Shown here: positions 6,472 to 14,106 of the stretch, piece after piece
Layout: every line of letters begins with the position of its first letter
Position numbering within the stretch: position 1 is the stretch's first letter
From: Bacillota bacterium
Lineage (GTDB): Bacteria > Bacillota > Clostridia > Peptostreptococcales > Natronincolaceae
NCBI GenBank assembly: GCA_023387935.1
Contig: JAEWHG010000066.1
Location: forward strand, 1-17,712
DNA: 17,712 nucleotides
Reading direction: 5' to 3'
The notes under the pieces: model-generated
Told to the model about the DNA's origin: nothing
What the model saw: only the letters and a program-made list of their open reading frames with translations
The model's database searches: none
Program-made: the position numbers and the translations under genes

Positions 6472-7665
6472 ATGAACATAAAACTTTCAACAAAAGCACA
6501 AAATGTTTCACCATCAATAACTCTTGCAATTGATGCTAAAGCAAAACAAATGAAAGCAGACGGGATTAACGTAATAAGTTTCGGAGTAGGTGAGCCTGAT
6601 TTTAATACACCAGAAAATATTAAAAACGCTGGTATAGAAGCAATAAATAAAGGTTTTACTACTTATACTCCAGCCTCAGGTCTTCCTCAACTTAAACAAG
6701 CAATTTGCAATAAATTAAAAGCTGATAACAATCTAGAATACAAACCCGAAAATATAGTTGTTTCTAACGGAGCAAAGCATTCTTTATATAATATTTTTCA
6801 AGCTATATGCAATCCAGGGGATGAAGTAATTATACCTTCACCTTATTGGGTAAGTTATCCTGATATGGTCAAGATGGCAGATGCTACTCCAATATTTGTT
6901 AACTGTACAGAAGAAAATGAATTTAGAATCAATAAAGAAGATCTTTTAAAAGCGATAACACCTAAAACAAAGGCTATTATATTAAATAGCCCATCTAACC
7001 CAACTGGTTCTGTTTACACAAAATTAGAATTAGAAGAAATTGCAAAAATTGCAATAGAACATAATATATTTGTTGTATCTGATGAGATTTATGAGAAATT
7101 AACCTATGAAGGTGAAAAACACATTAGTATTGCTTCACTAAACGATGAAATTAAAGATTTGACAATCGTAGTAAATGGTATGTCAAAAGGCTATGCTATG
7201 ACTGGGTGGAGAATTGGATATACAGCAAGTCATGCTGTTATTGCAAAAGCCATGGGTAATATGCAGAGTCATGCTACATCAAATCCTAATACAATTGCTC
7301 AACATGCTAGTATTGAAGCTCTAAATGGTACTCAATCTCCTGTTGAAGATATGAGATTAGCTTTCGATGAGAGAAGAAAATATATGGTGCAAAGAATAAA
7401 TGAAATTAATGGATTATCCTGCATTACACCTAAAGGCGCCTTCTATGTTATGATGAATATTAGCAAGCTAATAGGAACTACTATTAAAGGTGTGGTTATT
7501 AATAGCTCAATGGATTTATCTGAATTATTACTTGAACAAGCAAATGTTGCTGTTGTACCAGGGATAGCTTTTGGTACTGATGAATTTATTCGACTTTCAT
7601 ATGCCAATTCACTTGATAATATTAAAGAGGGTCTTAATAGAATTGATGATATTTTAAACAACTAA
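6472..7665 (+). CDS. Pyridoxal phosphate-dependent class I aminotransferase (aspartate aminotransferase type)
   Basis: This enzyme moves an amino group between an amino acid, most likely aspartate, and a 2-oxo acid. The 397-residue length and motifs fit the AspB/AspC-like class I fold: FGVGEPDFNTPENI near the N-terminus, TPASGLPQLK, SNGAKHSL, SPYWVSYPD, NSPSNPTG for cofactor and substrate contacts, SDEIYEKLTYEG, and MSKGYAMTGWRIGY with the PLP-binding lysine at residue 239. The C-terminal arginine of FIRLSYANS would bind the substrate carboxylate. ATG 6472 follows the SD GGAGGG (6460-6465). Substrate range cannot be fixed from sequence; close homologues include aspartate, aromatic and prephenate aminotransferases. 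A strong bidirectional terminator separates it from the convergent GH18 gene. Confidence 0.9.
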   Translation: MNIKLSTKAQNVSPSITLAIDAKAKQMKADGINVISFGVGEPDFNTPENIKNAGIEAINKGFTTYTPASGLPQLKQAICNKLKADNNLEYKPENIVVSNGAKHSLYNIFQAICNPGDEVIIPSPYWVSYPDMVKMADATPIFVNCTEENEFRINKEDLLKAITPKTKAIILNSPSNPTGSVYTKLELEEIAKIAIEHNIFVVSDEIYEKLTYEGEKHISIASLNDEIKDLTIVVNGMSKGYAMTGWRIGYTASHAVIAKAMGNMQSHATSNPNTIAQHASIEALNGTQSPVEDMRLAFDERRKYMVQRINEINGLSCITPKGAFYVMMNISKLIGTTIKGVVINSSMDLSELLLEQANVAVVPGIAFGTDEFIRLSYANSLDNIKEGLNRIDDILNN

Positions 7666-7671
7666 TAGATA

Positions 7672-7717
7672 AGATAATAAAAACCTCACTGCTTATGTAG
7701 TGAGGTTTTTATTATCT
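7672..7717. terminator. Bidirectional terminator between convergent genes
   Basis: A perfect 19-bp stem pairs 7672-7690 with 7699-7717 around an 8-nt loop (GCTTATGT). Its core ACCTCACT/AGTGAGGT is flanked by A5 and T5 runs, so it works as a terminator in both directions. It lies 6 bp after the aminotransferase stop and 19 bp from the GH18 stop. Confidence 0.93.
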
Positions 7718-7736
7718 ATTTATATTTATTCCATAT

Positions 7737-9356
7737 TTAATTTAATCGATTTGATAGTCTATCCATTAATGTAGCCATTTCAGCTCTTGTAATCTTATTT
7801 TTCGGTTTAAATGTACCATCATCATATCCTCCGAAAAGCCCCTGTTCACTTGCAAAAATTATATATTCGTAAGACCAAAGCTCCGGATTAACATCGGTAT
7901 ATTGAATAGATTTTTCTGATTTTTTATTTCTACTAATGTTTTTCTTTTCTTTAAAGATTCTAGTAAGAATAGTTGCCATTTCTTCTCGTGTTAATGGTTT
8001 ATCTGGTTGAAAAGATTTATCTGATACTCCAGTCATTAAACCATGATGACTTATAATATCAATATAATTCTTAGCCCAGTGTGAGCTAGGAATATCTGTA
8101 TAAGAAGATTCTATGTTCTCTCCTGCATCTATTTTCAAATTAAGACCTCTAACTAGAATAGTAGCTGCTTCTGCTCTAGTTAAGGATTTGTTAGGAGAAA
8201 ACTTATTAGAGGATGTTCCTACCATCCAACCTTTATTAACCATTGAAAAAATATATTCTTCTGCCCAATGATTTTGGATATCCGTAAAATATTTACCGTT
8301 TAGCCACAAATCAAAATAATCCCAAGTATCTTTTGATTCTTGACCTATACTCCAGCTTCCAGTACCTTTAAGATCATACTTTTGAACTAATTTGAGTTTC
8401 TCTTTAATGGATTTTTCATTTTCAAACCATATGGTATAATTACCTGCATCCAATGTAGTATTATATCCTACTGTAATTTTTTCCCCCTTTGGAATAGTAA
8501 TAGTCGCTTTAGGTGATTGACTGTTACTGTCGAAGCTTACAGTTCCATTGTATTTTTTAATTAGTTCATCGATTTTATTGTTTGAAACGCCTCTTCCTTT
8601 AAATGTCCCATCAGATTTCCATATACGTCCATAGAAGGGGATCCCTAATACTATTTTGTCCTTACTTACACCTTGAGAAAGTATACTCTGTATGGACTTT
8701 TCCACAAAGCTAATGCTTGCTACTGGGCCTGCATTGCTTCCTTCCCAACTTTCATCGTATGCCATCAGCATTAAATAATCAGAGTATCTTGCTAATTCCT
8801 TATAATCGTAAGACCCATGCCATCCTGTTTGCAAATTTTTTGGATTGGCTGCAACGGCAACTGAAACCTGCTTTCCTTTAGGAAGCTTTTCTCTCAACAG
8901 CTTTATAAAAGCAGTATGATCGTCCTTATCAGTATGGGATAAGTTTTCAATATCTACATTAACACCATCTAAATCATATTTTTCTATTGCTTTAACAATA
9001 TCATTAACAAGTTTTTCTTTGTTACTTAAAGCTTTCTGTCCGATACTTCGATCCCAATGGTTGCTTAAAAAAGGTACTACCTTTATTCCTTCTTTATGCA
9101 TCTCTTTTATAAATGATGATTGTAGCTTATTCGTAATTTTCAATGATCCATTCTCGTCTAAATCGAAATAGTTAGGGGATATAATATTAACGCTGTTGTT
9201 TGTATTCTTAACAATATTAACATAGTTGCTAGGATTACCAAAATAAAGATATCCCATGTTAACCCGAGTGATACCTTCAGGAAATAGAGTATTAGAACTA
9301 AATATCGTTATTAGGATTAAAAAGGTTAAAACAGTATTTAATAATTTTTTTTTCAT
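7737..9356 (-). CDS. Secreted GH18 glycoside hydrolase with three SLH domains
   Basis: This is a predicted cell-wall or S-layer-attached hydrolase acting on N-acetylglucosamine polymers. The 539 residues start with a Sec signal peptide (MKKKLLNTVLTFLILITIFS). A GH18 domain follows at about 30-350: its active-site strand DGVNVDIE at 130-137 carries the catalytic Glu137, and MAYDESW at 198-204 is the conserved later strand. The Asn at 133, where chitinases usually have Asp, is typical of the YaaH/CotE-like peptidoglycan-acting subfamily. Three SLH repeats (about 357-407, 419-469, 486-537), each with TRAE or TREE, bind pyruvylated wall polymers. YaaH proteins use LysM instead, so SLH here suggests a vegetative surface role (inference). 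The start has an AGGAG SD (9363-9369 on the complement). It is the only minus-strand gene and interrupts an otherwise co-oriented housekeeping block. Confidence 0.92.
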   Translation of the reverse strand: MKKKLLNTVLTFLILITIFSSNTLFPEGITRVNMGYLYFGNPSNYVNIVKNTNNSVNIISPNYFDLDENGSLKITNKLQSSFIKEMHKEGIKVVPFLSNHWDRSIGQKALSNKEKLVNDIVKAIEKYDLDGVNVDIENLSHTDKDDHTAFIKLLREKLPKGKQVSVAVAANPKNLQTGWHGSYDYKELARYSDYLMLMAYDESWEGSNAGPVASISFVEKSIQSILSQGVSKDKIVLGIPFYGRIWKSDGTFKGRGVSNNKIDELIKKYNGTVSFDSNSQSPKATITIPKGEKITVGYNTTLDAGNYTIWFENEKSIKEKLKLVQKYDLKGTGSWSIGQESKDTWDYFDLWLNGKYFTDIQNHWAEEYIFSMVNKGWMVGTSSNKFSPNKSLTRAEAATILVRGLNLKIDAGENIESSYTDIPSSHWAKNYIDIISHHGLMTGVSDKSFQPDKPLTREEMATILTRIFKEKKNISRNKKSEKSIQYTDVNPELWSYEYIIFASEQGLFGGYDDGTFKPKNKITRAEMATLMDRLSNRLN

Positions 9357-9517
9357 ATAGTAGCTCCTCTTAGATAATTTATATATTCGAGTTTATCAGA
9401 GTTGAGCGAATGCAACAATCCTATAAATATTGGGCCTTAGTCCATGATATGGTAGCATAGTGATTATAGAGAGGTATATAAAGAGAAGGGGATAGTACTT
9501 AGATAATAGTAGTATAG

Positions 9518-9546
9518 TTGAATATGGGAAATAGTCATATGATAAT
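9518..9546 (+). promoter_or_regulatory. sigma-A promoter covered by a Fur box
   Basis: TTGAAT at 9518-9523 and GATAAT at 9541-9546 are separated by exactly 17 bp, with only one -10 mismatch from consensus. The -10 and the predicted start (about 9553) lie inside the Fur box. No gene with an SD follows closely. Confidence 0.55.
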
Positions 9547-9554
9547 TATTATCA
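9540..9554. promoter_or_regulatory. Perfect 7-1-7 Fur box
   Basis: TGATAAT-T-ATTATCA is identical to the 7-1-7 Fur-box consensus (TGATAATNATTATCA) established for B. subtilis Fur. The PerR and Zur boxes are related but differ (PerR: TTATAAT-N-ATTATAA). It overlaps the -10 and start region of the promoter at 9518-9546, the classical position for repression by iron-loaded Fur. No Fur gene is in the window, so which Fur-family protein binds is inferred. Confidence 0.65.
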
Positions 9555-9651
9555 ACAGATAAAATGGATAATTGCAAGATTTTGTCGATAAAATAAATTT
9601 GAAGAGGCTCAGAATGTCAAATTTTAAGAGATTAATAATCGACATTTTTTT
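9553..9651 (+). ncRNA. Candidate Fur-controlled small RNA or miaB leader RNA
   Basis: This is defined only by its ends: a promoter and Fur box at 9518-9554, and a hairpin with T-tract at 9611-9651, giving about 100 nt. Its 3' arm ATCGACATT can pair either with AATGTC (9613-9618, terminator form) or, through ATCGACA, with TGTCGAT (9583-9589), so two exclusive folds exist. It contains one 10-codon frame (ATG 9564) without an SD. It could be a free sRNA, an attenuated leader of miaB, or nothing. Confidence 0.3.
9611..9651 (+). terminator. Possible terminator not belonging to any protein gene
   Basis: AATGTC (9613-9618) pairs with GACATT (9641-9646), and two outer pairs (one G-U) extend the stem. 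The 22-nt loop has a weak TTAA/TTAA inner pairing. A run of seven T (9645-9651) follows the C-A of the 3' arm. The stem is short and AT-rich, so termination would be moderate at best. Confidence 0.4.
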
Positions 9652-9777
9652 ATAATATTAGATATATATGATTGGCATGTAGAATGCAATCTAAATTTTT
9701 TATTGCTATTATTCATTTAAAAAAATAACTTATTATAGGGTATAACTTTAAAATTATATCAAAAGATAGGATAAAGC

Positions 9778-9806
9778 TTTTAAAATAGAATGTATTAATG
9801 TATAAT
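9778..9806 (+). promoter_or_regulatory. Weak candidate promoter of miaB
   Basis: TATAAT at 9801-9806 has a poor -35 (TTTTAA at 9778-9783, 17-bp spacing). The start would be near 9813, giving a leader of about 56 nt. Several other AT-rich -10-like sequences occur nearby (9731, 9741), so the choice is uncertain. Confidence 0.35.
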
Positions 9807-9868
9807 TATGTATAGTTGATTATAGCTATTGTTAAATGGCCCGTACAGAAAATACTAGGAGGATAATA

Positions 9869-11281
9869 ATGAGCAAAAGAACAAAAGTGATCGTTTCACC
9901 AGAAGAAATAAAAAGACAAAAAGATATTGTTGATGAACTTAAAATATATAATAGTGGAAAAAATAAAAAATATATTATTACTACATATGGTTGTCAAATG
10001 AATGAGCATGATTCAGAAACACTATCGGGTATGCTGGAAAACATGGGATATACTGCTACAACTAATAAAGAAGAGGCAAATTTAATTATATATAATACTT
10101 GCTGTGTAAGAGAAAATGCTGAATTAAAGGTATATGGAAATTTAGGTGCTTTAAAGAATCTTAAGCAAAAAAGAGATGATTTAATTATAGCTGTATGTGG
10201 CTGTATGATGCAACAACCTCAAGTAGTAGAGCAAATAAAAAAGAAATACAGACACGTTGATTTAGTCTTTGGAACTCATAATTTATTTAGGTTCCCCGAG
10301 CTTCTGTTAAAATCAATGGAATCTGAAGGTATGTTTATTGAAGTTTGGGATCAAGAGAGAGAGATAGTAGAAGGACTTCCTGCTAATCGTAGATATGAAT
10401 TGAAAGCATTCGTTAACATAATGTATGGGTGCAACAACTTCTGTACGTATTGTATTGTTCCATATACTAGAGGAAGAGAACGAAGTAGAGAGATAAAGGA
10501 TATCGTAAAGGAAGTAACGGAGCTTGCTAATAATGGTACAAAAGAAATCATGCTTCTCGGACAAAATGTAAATTCATATGGAAAAACATTGGAAGAACCG
10601 ACAGACTTTGCTGATTTATTAAGAGAACTGAATAAAATCGATGGAATTGAAAGAATCAGATTTATGACCTCACACCCTAAAGATTTGTCAGATAGATTGA
10701 TAGACGCTATGGCTGAATGTGATAAGGTTTGTGAGTATTTTCATTTACCATTTCAATCAGGAAGTGACCGTATATTAAAGATTATGAATAGAAATTATAC
10801 AAAAGAGAAATATTTATCTTTAATCAAAAAGTTAAAAGACAAAATGCCTAATATCGGATTAACTACGGATATTATTGTTGGTTTTCCTGGAGAAACTGAG
10901 GAAGATTTCCAACATACACTGGATATAGTAGAAGAAGCAAGATATGATTCAGCATATACATTCCTATACTCTATTCGTGAAGGAACGCCAGCAGCAAAGA
11001 TGGAAGAACAAATAGATGAAAACACAAAGCAAGAAAGATTTAATAGACTATTAGATAAAGTTAATAGTATAAGTGCAGAGATTAATCAAAGCTATCTGAA
11101 TAAGGTTGTAGAAGTATTAGTAGAAGGACCAAGTAAAACTGATCCAAATCGTTTAATGGGCCGAACAAGGGAGAACAAACTGGTTAACTTTGATGGGGAT
11201 GAAGCTTTAATTGGAAAATTGGTTAATTTGAAAATTATAGAAGCTAAAACATTCTCATTAAATGGAGAGGTTATAGAGTAA
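9869..11281 (+). CDS. miaB: tRNA-2-methylthio-N6-dimethylallyladenosine synthase
   Basis: MiaB is a radical-SAM methylthiotransferase that turns i6A37, made by MiaA, into ms2i6A37 in tRNAs reading U-starting codons. It carries two [4Fe-4S] clusters. The N-terminal domain has cluster cysteines C42 (TYGCQMNE), C78 (NTCCVRE) and C112 (CGCMM). The radical-SAM motif GCNNFCTYC gives C188, C192 and C195. A TRAM RNA-binding domain forms the last 65 or so residues. I chose ATG 9869 (470 aa), because AGGAGG at 9857-9862 lies 6 nt upstream; an in-frame ATG at 9836 has no SD. RimO is excluded by the overall sequence and the MiaB-type N-terminal motifs. The gene stands alone, ahead of the mutS operon, with a strong terminator. 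The Fur box 315 bp upstream may link it to iron (inference). Confidence 0.95.
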   Translation: MSKRTKVIVSPEEIKRQKDIVDELKIYNSGKNKKYIITTYGCQMNEHDSETLSGMLENMGYTATTNKEEANLIIYNTCCVRENAELKVYGNLGALKNLKQKRDDLIIAVCGCMMQQPQVVEQIKKKYRHVDLVFGTHNLFRFPELLLKSMESEGMFIEVWDQEREIVEGLPANRRYELKAFVNIMYGCNNFCTYCIVPYTRGRERSREIKDIVKEVTELANNGTKEIMLLGQNVNSYGKTLEEPTDFADLLRELNKIDGIERIRFMTSHPKDLSDRLIDAMAECDKVCEYFHLPFQSGSDRILKIMNRNYTKEKYLSLIKKLKDKMPNIGLTTDIIVGFPGETEEDFQHTLDIVEEARYDSAYTFLYSIREGTPAAKMEEQIDENTKQERFNRLLDKVNSISAEINQSYLNKVVEVLVEGPSKTDPNRLMGRTRENKLVNFDGDEALIGKLVNLKIIEAKTFSLNGEVIE

Positions 11282-11291
11282 ACAAGTTTAT

Positions 11292-11332
11292 ATAATTAAA
11301 ATAGAATGCTTCCGGCATTCTATTTTAATTAT
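11292..11332 (+). terminator. Rho-independent terminator of miaB
   Basis: A perfect 18-bp stem (11292-11309 with 11315-11332) closes a TTCCG loop, with ATTTTAATTATT as the descending arm. It lies 11 bp after the miaB stop. It separates miaB from mutS, so mutS needs its own promoter. Confidence 0.9.
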
Positions 11333-11400
11333 TATAAATTTAATTTAAGTATACATTTAATTTTAATATGAAATACAACCTGCTAAATGCTAAAACTATT

Positions 11401-11421
11401 TGGTATAATTATGATTATACC
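11401..11421 (+). promoter_or_regulatory. Extended -10 promoter of mutS inside an inverted repeat
   Basis: TGG-TATAAT (11401-11409) is a perfect extended -10, so the lack of a good -35 is tolerable. GGTATAAT (11402-11409) and ATTATACC (11414-11421) form an 8-4-8 palindrome covering the -10 and start region. The start would be near 11416, about 31 nt before the mutS TTG codon. This could be an operator, or chance in AT-rich DNA. Confidence 0.55.
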
Positions 11422-11446
11422 AATGAAGATAAGGAGAGGAATTAAT

Positions 11447-14095
11447 TTGAGTAAACTAACTCCTATGATGCAACAATATATGGAACTTAAAGATAAATAT
11501 AAGGATTGTTTAATGTTTTTTAGACTAGGTGATTTCTATGAATTATTCTTTAAAGATGCTGAAATAGCTTCTAGAGAGCTTGAAATTACTTTAACAGGTA
11601 GAGACTGTGGCTTAGAAAATAGAGCCCCTATGTGTGGTGTTCCGTATCATGCTGCAGATGGATACATCGACAGATTAGTCTCGAAAGGATATAAGGTTGC
11701 AATATGCGAACAAGTAGAGGATGCATCAGAAGCTAAGGGAATTGTTAAAAGAGATGTTATAAGAGTTATTACACCAGGGACACTAATTGATACTAGCTTA
11801 TTAGAAGATAAAAAAAATAGCTATTTAGTTTCTTTGTATATATCAAATTTAGGGTGTGGGTTAAGCTATGTTGATATTTCCACAGGAGAGTTCCTTTGTA
11901 CTGAAATAACAAAAGAAGAAATGGCTCAAAAGCTAATAGATGAAATTAGTAAAATAGAACCTAACGAAATAATTTATTTCATTGAAGGTGGATTAAATCT
12001 CACTTACTTAATAGAAGGTATTAAAAAAAGATTTAATGTATATATATCACAACATGATCACTGGGCATTCGAGAAAAACTATGCAATCAATCAGATAAAA
12101 GATCATTTTAATATTGTAGCTATAGAAGGTCTAGGACTTAATACGAACCATTTAGGTGTTCAATCCACAGGAGCATTGATACACTATTTAAAATCCACTC
12201 AAAAAAGATCACTTACGCACATAAATAAAATCAATTTATATACTTTTACACAAAAAATGACTTTAGACATATCTACAAGACGGAATTTAGAGTTAACAGA
12301 AACTATCCGTGGTAAGAATAAGAAAGGTTCTTTGCTATGGATTTTAGACAAAACATTAACTGCAATGGGTGGCAGAATGATTAGAAAATGGATTGAGGAG
12401 CCTCTACTAGATGTAGATCATATCAATGCAAGGTTACAAGCAGTTGAAGTATTAAAAAATGATCTGCTATTAAGAAAAGAATTAAAGGAGAATTTAAAGG
12501 AGATTTATGACTTAGAAAGACTTTGTGGTAAAATAGCTTTTGGTTCTGCTAATCCAAGAGATTTAGTTGCATTAAAAAAATCTTTATGTTTTCTACCAGG
12601 CATTAAACAACTATTTAATGATGAAACATCTGGATTATTAGGCACACTTTTGAGCAATATTGATTTGTTGGAAGATGCTAAAGATCTTATTGATATATCC
12701 ATACTGGAAGAGCCAGCTCTGTCTTTAAAGGATGGTGGAATCATTAAAGAGGGATACAATAAAGAGCTTGATGATTTACATATGGCATCTAAAGAAGGGA
12801 AGCATTGGATTGCTAAGCTTGAACAACAAGAAAAGGATAAAACAGGTATTAAGTCTTTAAAAGTAGGTTATAACAAAATTTTTGGTTATTATATTGAAAT
12901 TACAAAATCTAATTTACACCTTGCACCAGATAGCTATATGAGAAAGCAAACCCTAGCCAATTGTGAAAGATATATTACTCCAGAACTAAAAGAAATAGAA
13001 ACTAAAATTTTAGGTGCAGAGGAAAAAATCGTCGCTATTGAATATGAGCAATTCATTGAAATTCGTCATATACTTTTATCCAAAATAGAGCGCATACAGA
13101 GAACTGCTAGGGCTGTAGCAGAATTAGATGTTTTATATTCATTTGCAGAAGTTGCAGGGGAAAACAATTATATTAAACCTGAAGTTAATGATAGCGAAGT
13201 AATCGATATTAAGGATGGGAGACATCCAGTAGTTGAAAAGGTACTAGAAAATAATATGTTTGTTCCAAATGATACTTATATTAATACTGAAGATGAACAG
13301 TTGTTGATGATCACTGGGCCTAACATGGCAGGTAAGTCAACATATATGAGACAGGTTGCATTAATTATTCTAATGGCGCAAATAGGTTCATTCGTTCCAG
13401 CCAATAATGCTATTATTGGTATATCGGATAGAATTTTTACACGTGTAGGAGCTAATGATGATTTATCACAGGGGCAAAGTACTTTTATGGTAGAGATGAG
13501 TGAAATGGCCAGCATTATAAATTTAGCTACTAGAAAAAGCTTGTTAATAGTAGATGAAATAGGCAGGGGAACAAGTACCTTTGATGGTTTAAGTATAGCA
13601 TGGTCTACTGCAGAGTTTATTAGTAAGTCATTAAGATCTAGAACTCTTTTTTCCACACACTATCATGAATTAACTCAGTTATCGGAAACCTATACTGGAA
13701 TTAAAAATTATAAAGTATCCGTTAAAGAAGAAAAAGAGGAAGTTATATTTTTGCATAAGGTTTTAAAGGGGAGCGCAGATAAAAGCTATGGTATTCAAGT
13801 TGCAAAATTAGCAGGATTGCCAAGGGAAATCATAAATCGGGCAAATCATATCTTGTCAGATCTTGAAAGAAAAAATATTTATGAGGATGATTCAAGAAAT
13901 GTAGCAAAAGAGCCAGAAACTATTTTTATTAATGATGAGAGTGATAATAAAAATAAGGAAAAGCAACTTAAATTTGATGATTTTATTGAACCAGAAATAA
14001 TAAAGGATTTAAAAAACATAAATTTATTAGAGACTACACCCATAGATGCATTAAATATATTATATAAACTTCAGAAAAAAGCTACAAAGCTTTAA
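11447..14095 (+). CDS. mutS: DNA mismatch repair protein MutS
   Basis: MutS recognises mispairs and small loops in DNA and recruits MutL. The 882-residue protein has the mismatch-wedging Phe-x-Glu (F30/E32 in GDFYELF), connector, core and clamp regions, and a C-terminal ABC ATPase with Walker A GPNMAGKST (G624-T632, K630), Walker B LLIVDEIGRGTST and the FSTHYHEL segment. QLKF near the C-terminus resembles a beta-clamp-binding motif. The start is TTG 11447, 7 nt after AAGGAGAGG (11431-11439), and gives MSKLTPMMQQYMELK as in homologues. Upstream in-frame ATG codons (11387, 11411, 11423) lack an SD, and 11387 would lie upstream of the predicted transcription start. It is the first gene of mutS-mutL-miaA-hfq, and its stop overlaps the mutL SD. 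Confidence 0.97.
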   Translation: MSKLTPMMQQYMELKDKYKDCLMFFRLGDFYELFFKDAEIASRELEITLTGRDCGLENRAPMCGVPYHAADGYIDRLVSKGYKVAICEQVEDASEAKGIVKRDVIRVITPGTLIDTSLLEDKKNSYLVSLYISNLGCGLSYVDISTGEFLCTEITKEEMAQKLIDEISKIEPNEIIYFIEGGLNLTYLIEGIKKRFNVYISQHDHWAFEKNYAINQIKDHFNIVAIEGLGLNTNHLGVQSTGALIHYLKSTQKRSLTHINKINLYTFTQKMTLDISTRRNLELTETIRGKNKKGSLLWILDKTLTAMGGRMIRKWIEEPLLDVDHINARLQAVEVLKNDLLLRKELKENLKEIYDLERLCGKIAFGSANPRDLVALKKSLCFLPGIKQLFNDETSGLLGTLLSNIDLLEDAKDLIDISILEEPALSLKDGGIIKEGYNKELDDLHMASKEGKHWIAKLEQQEKDKTGIKSLKVGYNKIFGYYIEITKSNLHLAPDSYMRKQTLANCERYITPELKEIETKILGAEEKIVAIEYEQFIEIRHILLSKIERIQRTARAVAELDVLYSFAEVAGENNYIKPEVNDSEVIDIKDGRHPVVEKVLENNMFVPNDTYINTEDEQLLMITGPNMAGKSTYMRQVALIILMAQIGSFVPANNAIIGISDRIFTRVGANDDLSQGQSTFMVEMSEMASIINLATRKSLLIVDEIGRGTSTFDGLSIAWSTAEFISKSLRSRTLFSTHYHELTQLSETYTGIKNYKVSVKEEKEEVIFLHKVLKGSADKSYGIQVAKLAGLPREIINRANHILSDLERKNIYEDDSRNVAKEPETIFINDESDNKNKEKQLKFDDFIEPEIIKDLKNINLLETTPIDALNILYKLQKKATKL

Positions 14096-14106
14096 GGAGG
14101 TTATGA

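Larger units (their letters stand above)
9357..9868. other. 512-bp intergenic region with Fur box, candidate small transcript and miaB promoter
   Basis: The region is very AT-rich and divergent between the GH18 gene and miaB, with no ORF of useful length and a coding SD. From left to right it holds: the GH18 leader (no promoter I can name with confidence); an unassigned stretch (about 9420-9515); a promoter with a Fur box (9518-9554); a possible short transcript ending in a hairpin and T-tract (9553-9651); and an AT-rich stretch with a weak miaB promoter (9778-9806). Two TGTCGAT sequences in opposite orientation (9583-9589 and 9638-9644) resemble Spo0A boxes with one mismatch. Confidence 0.7.
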
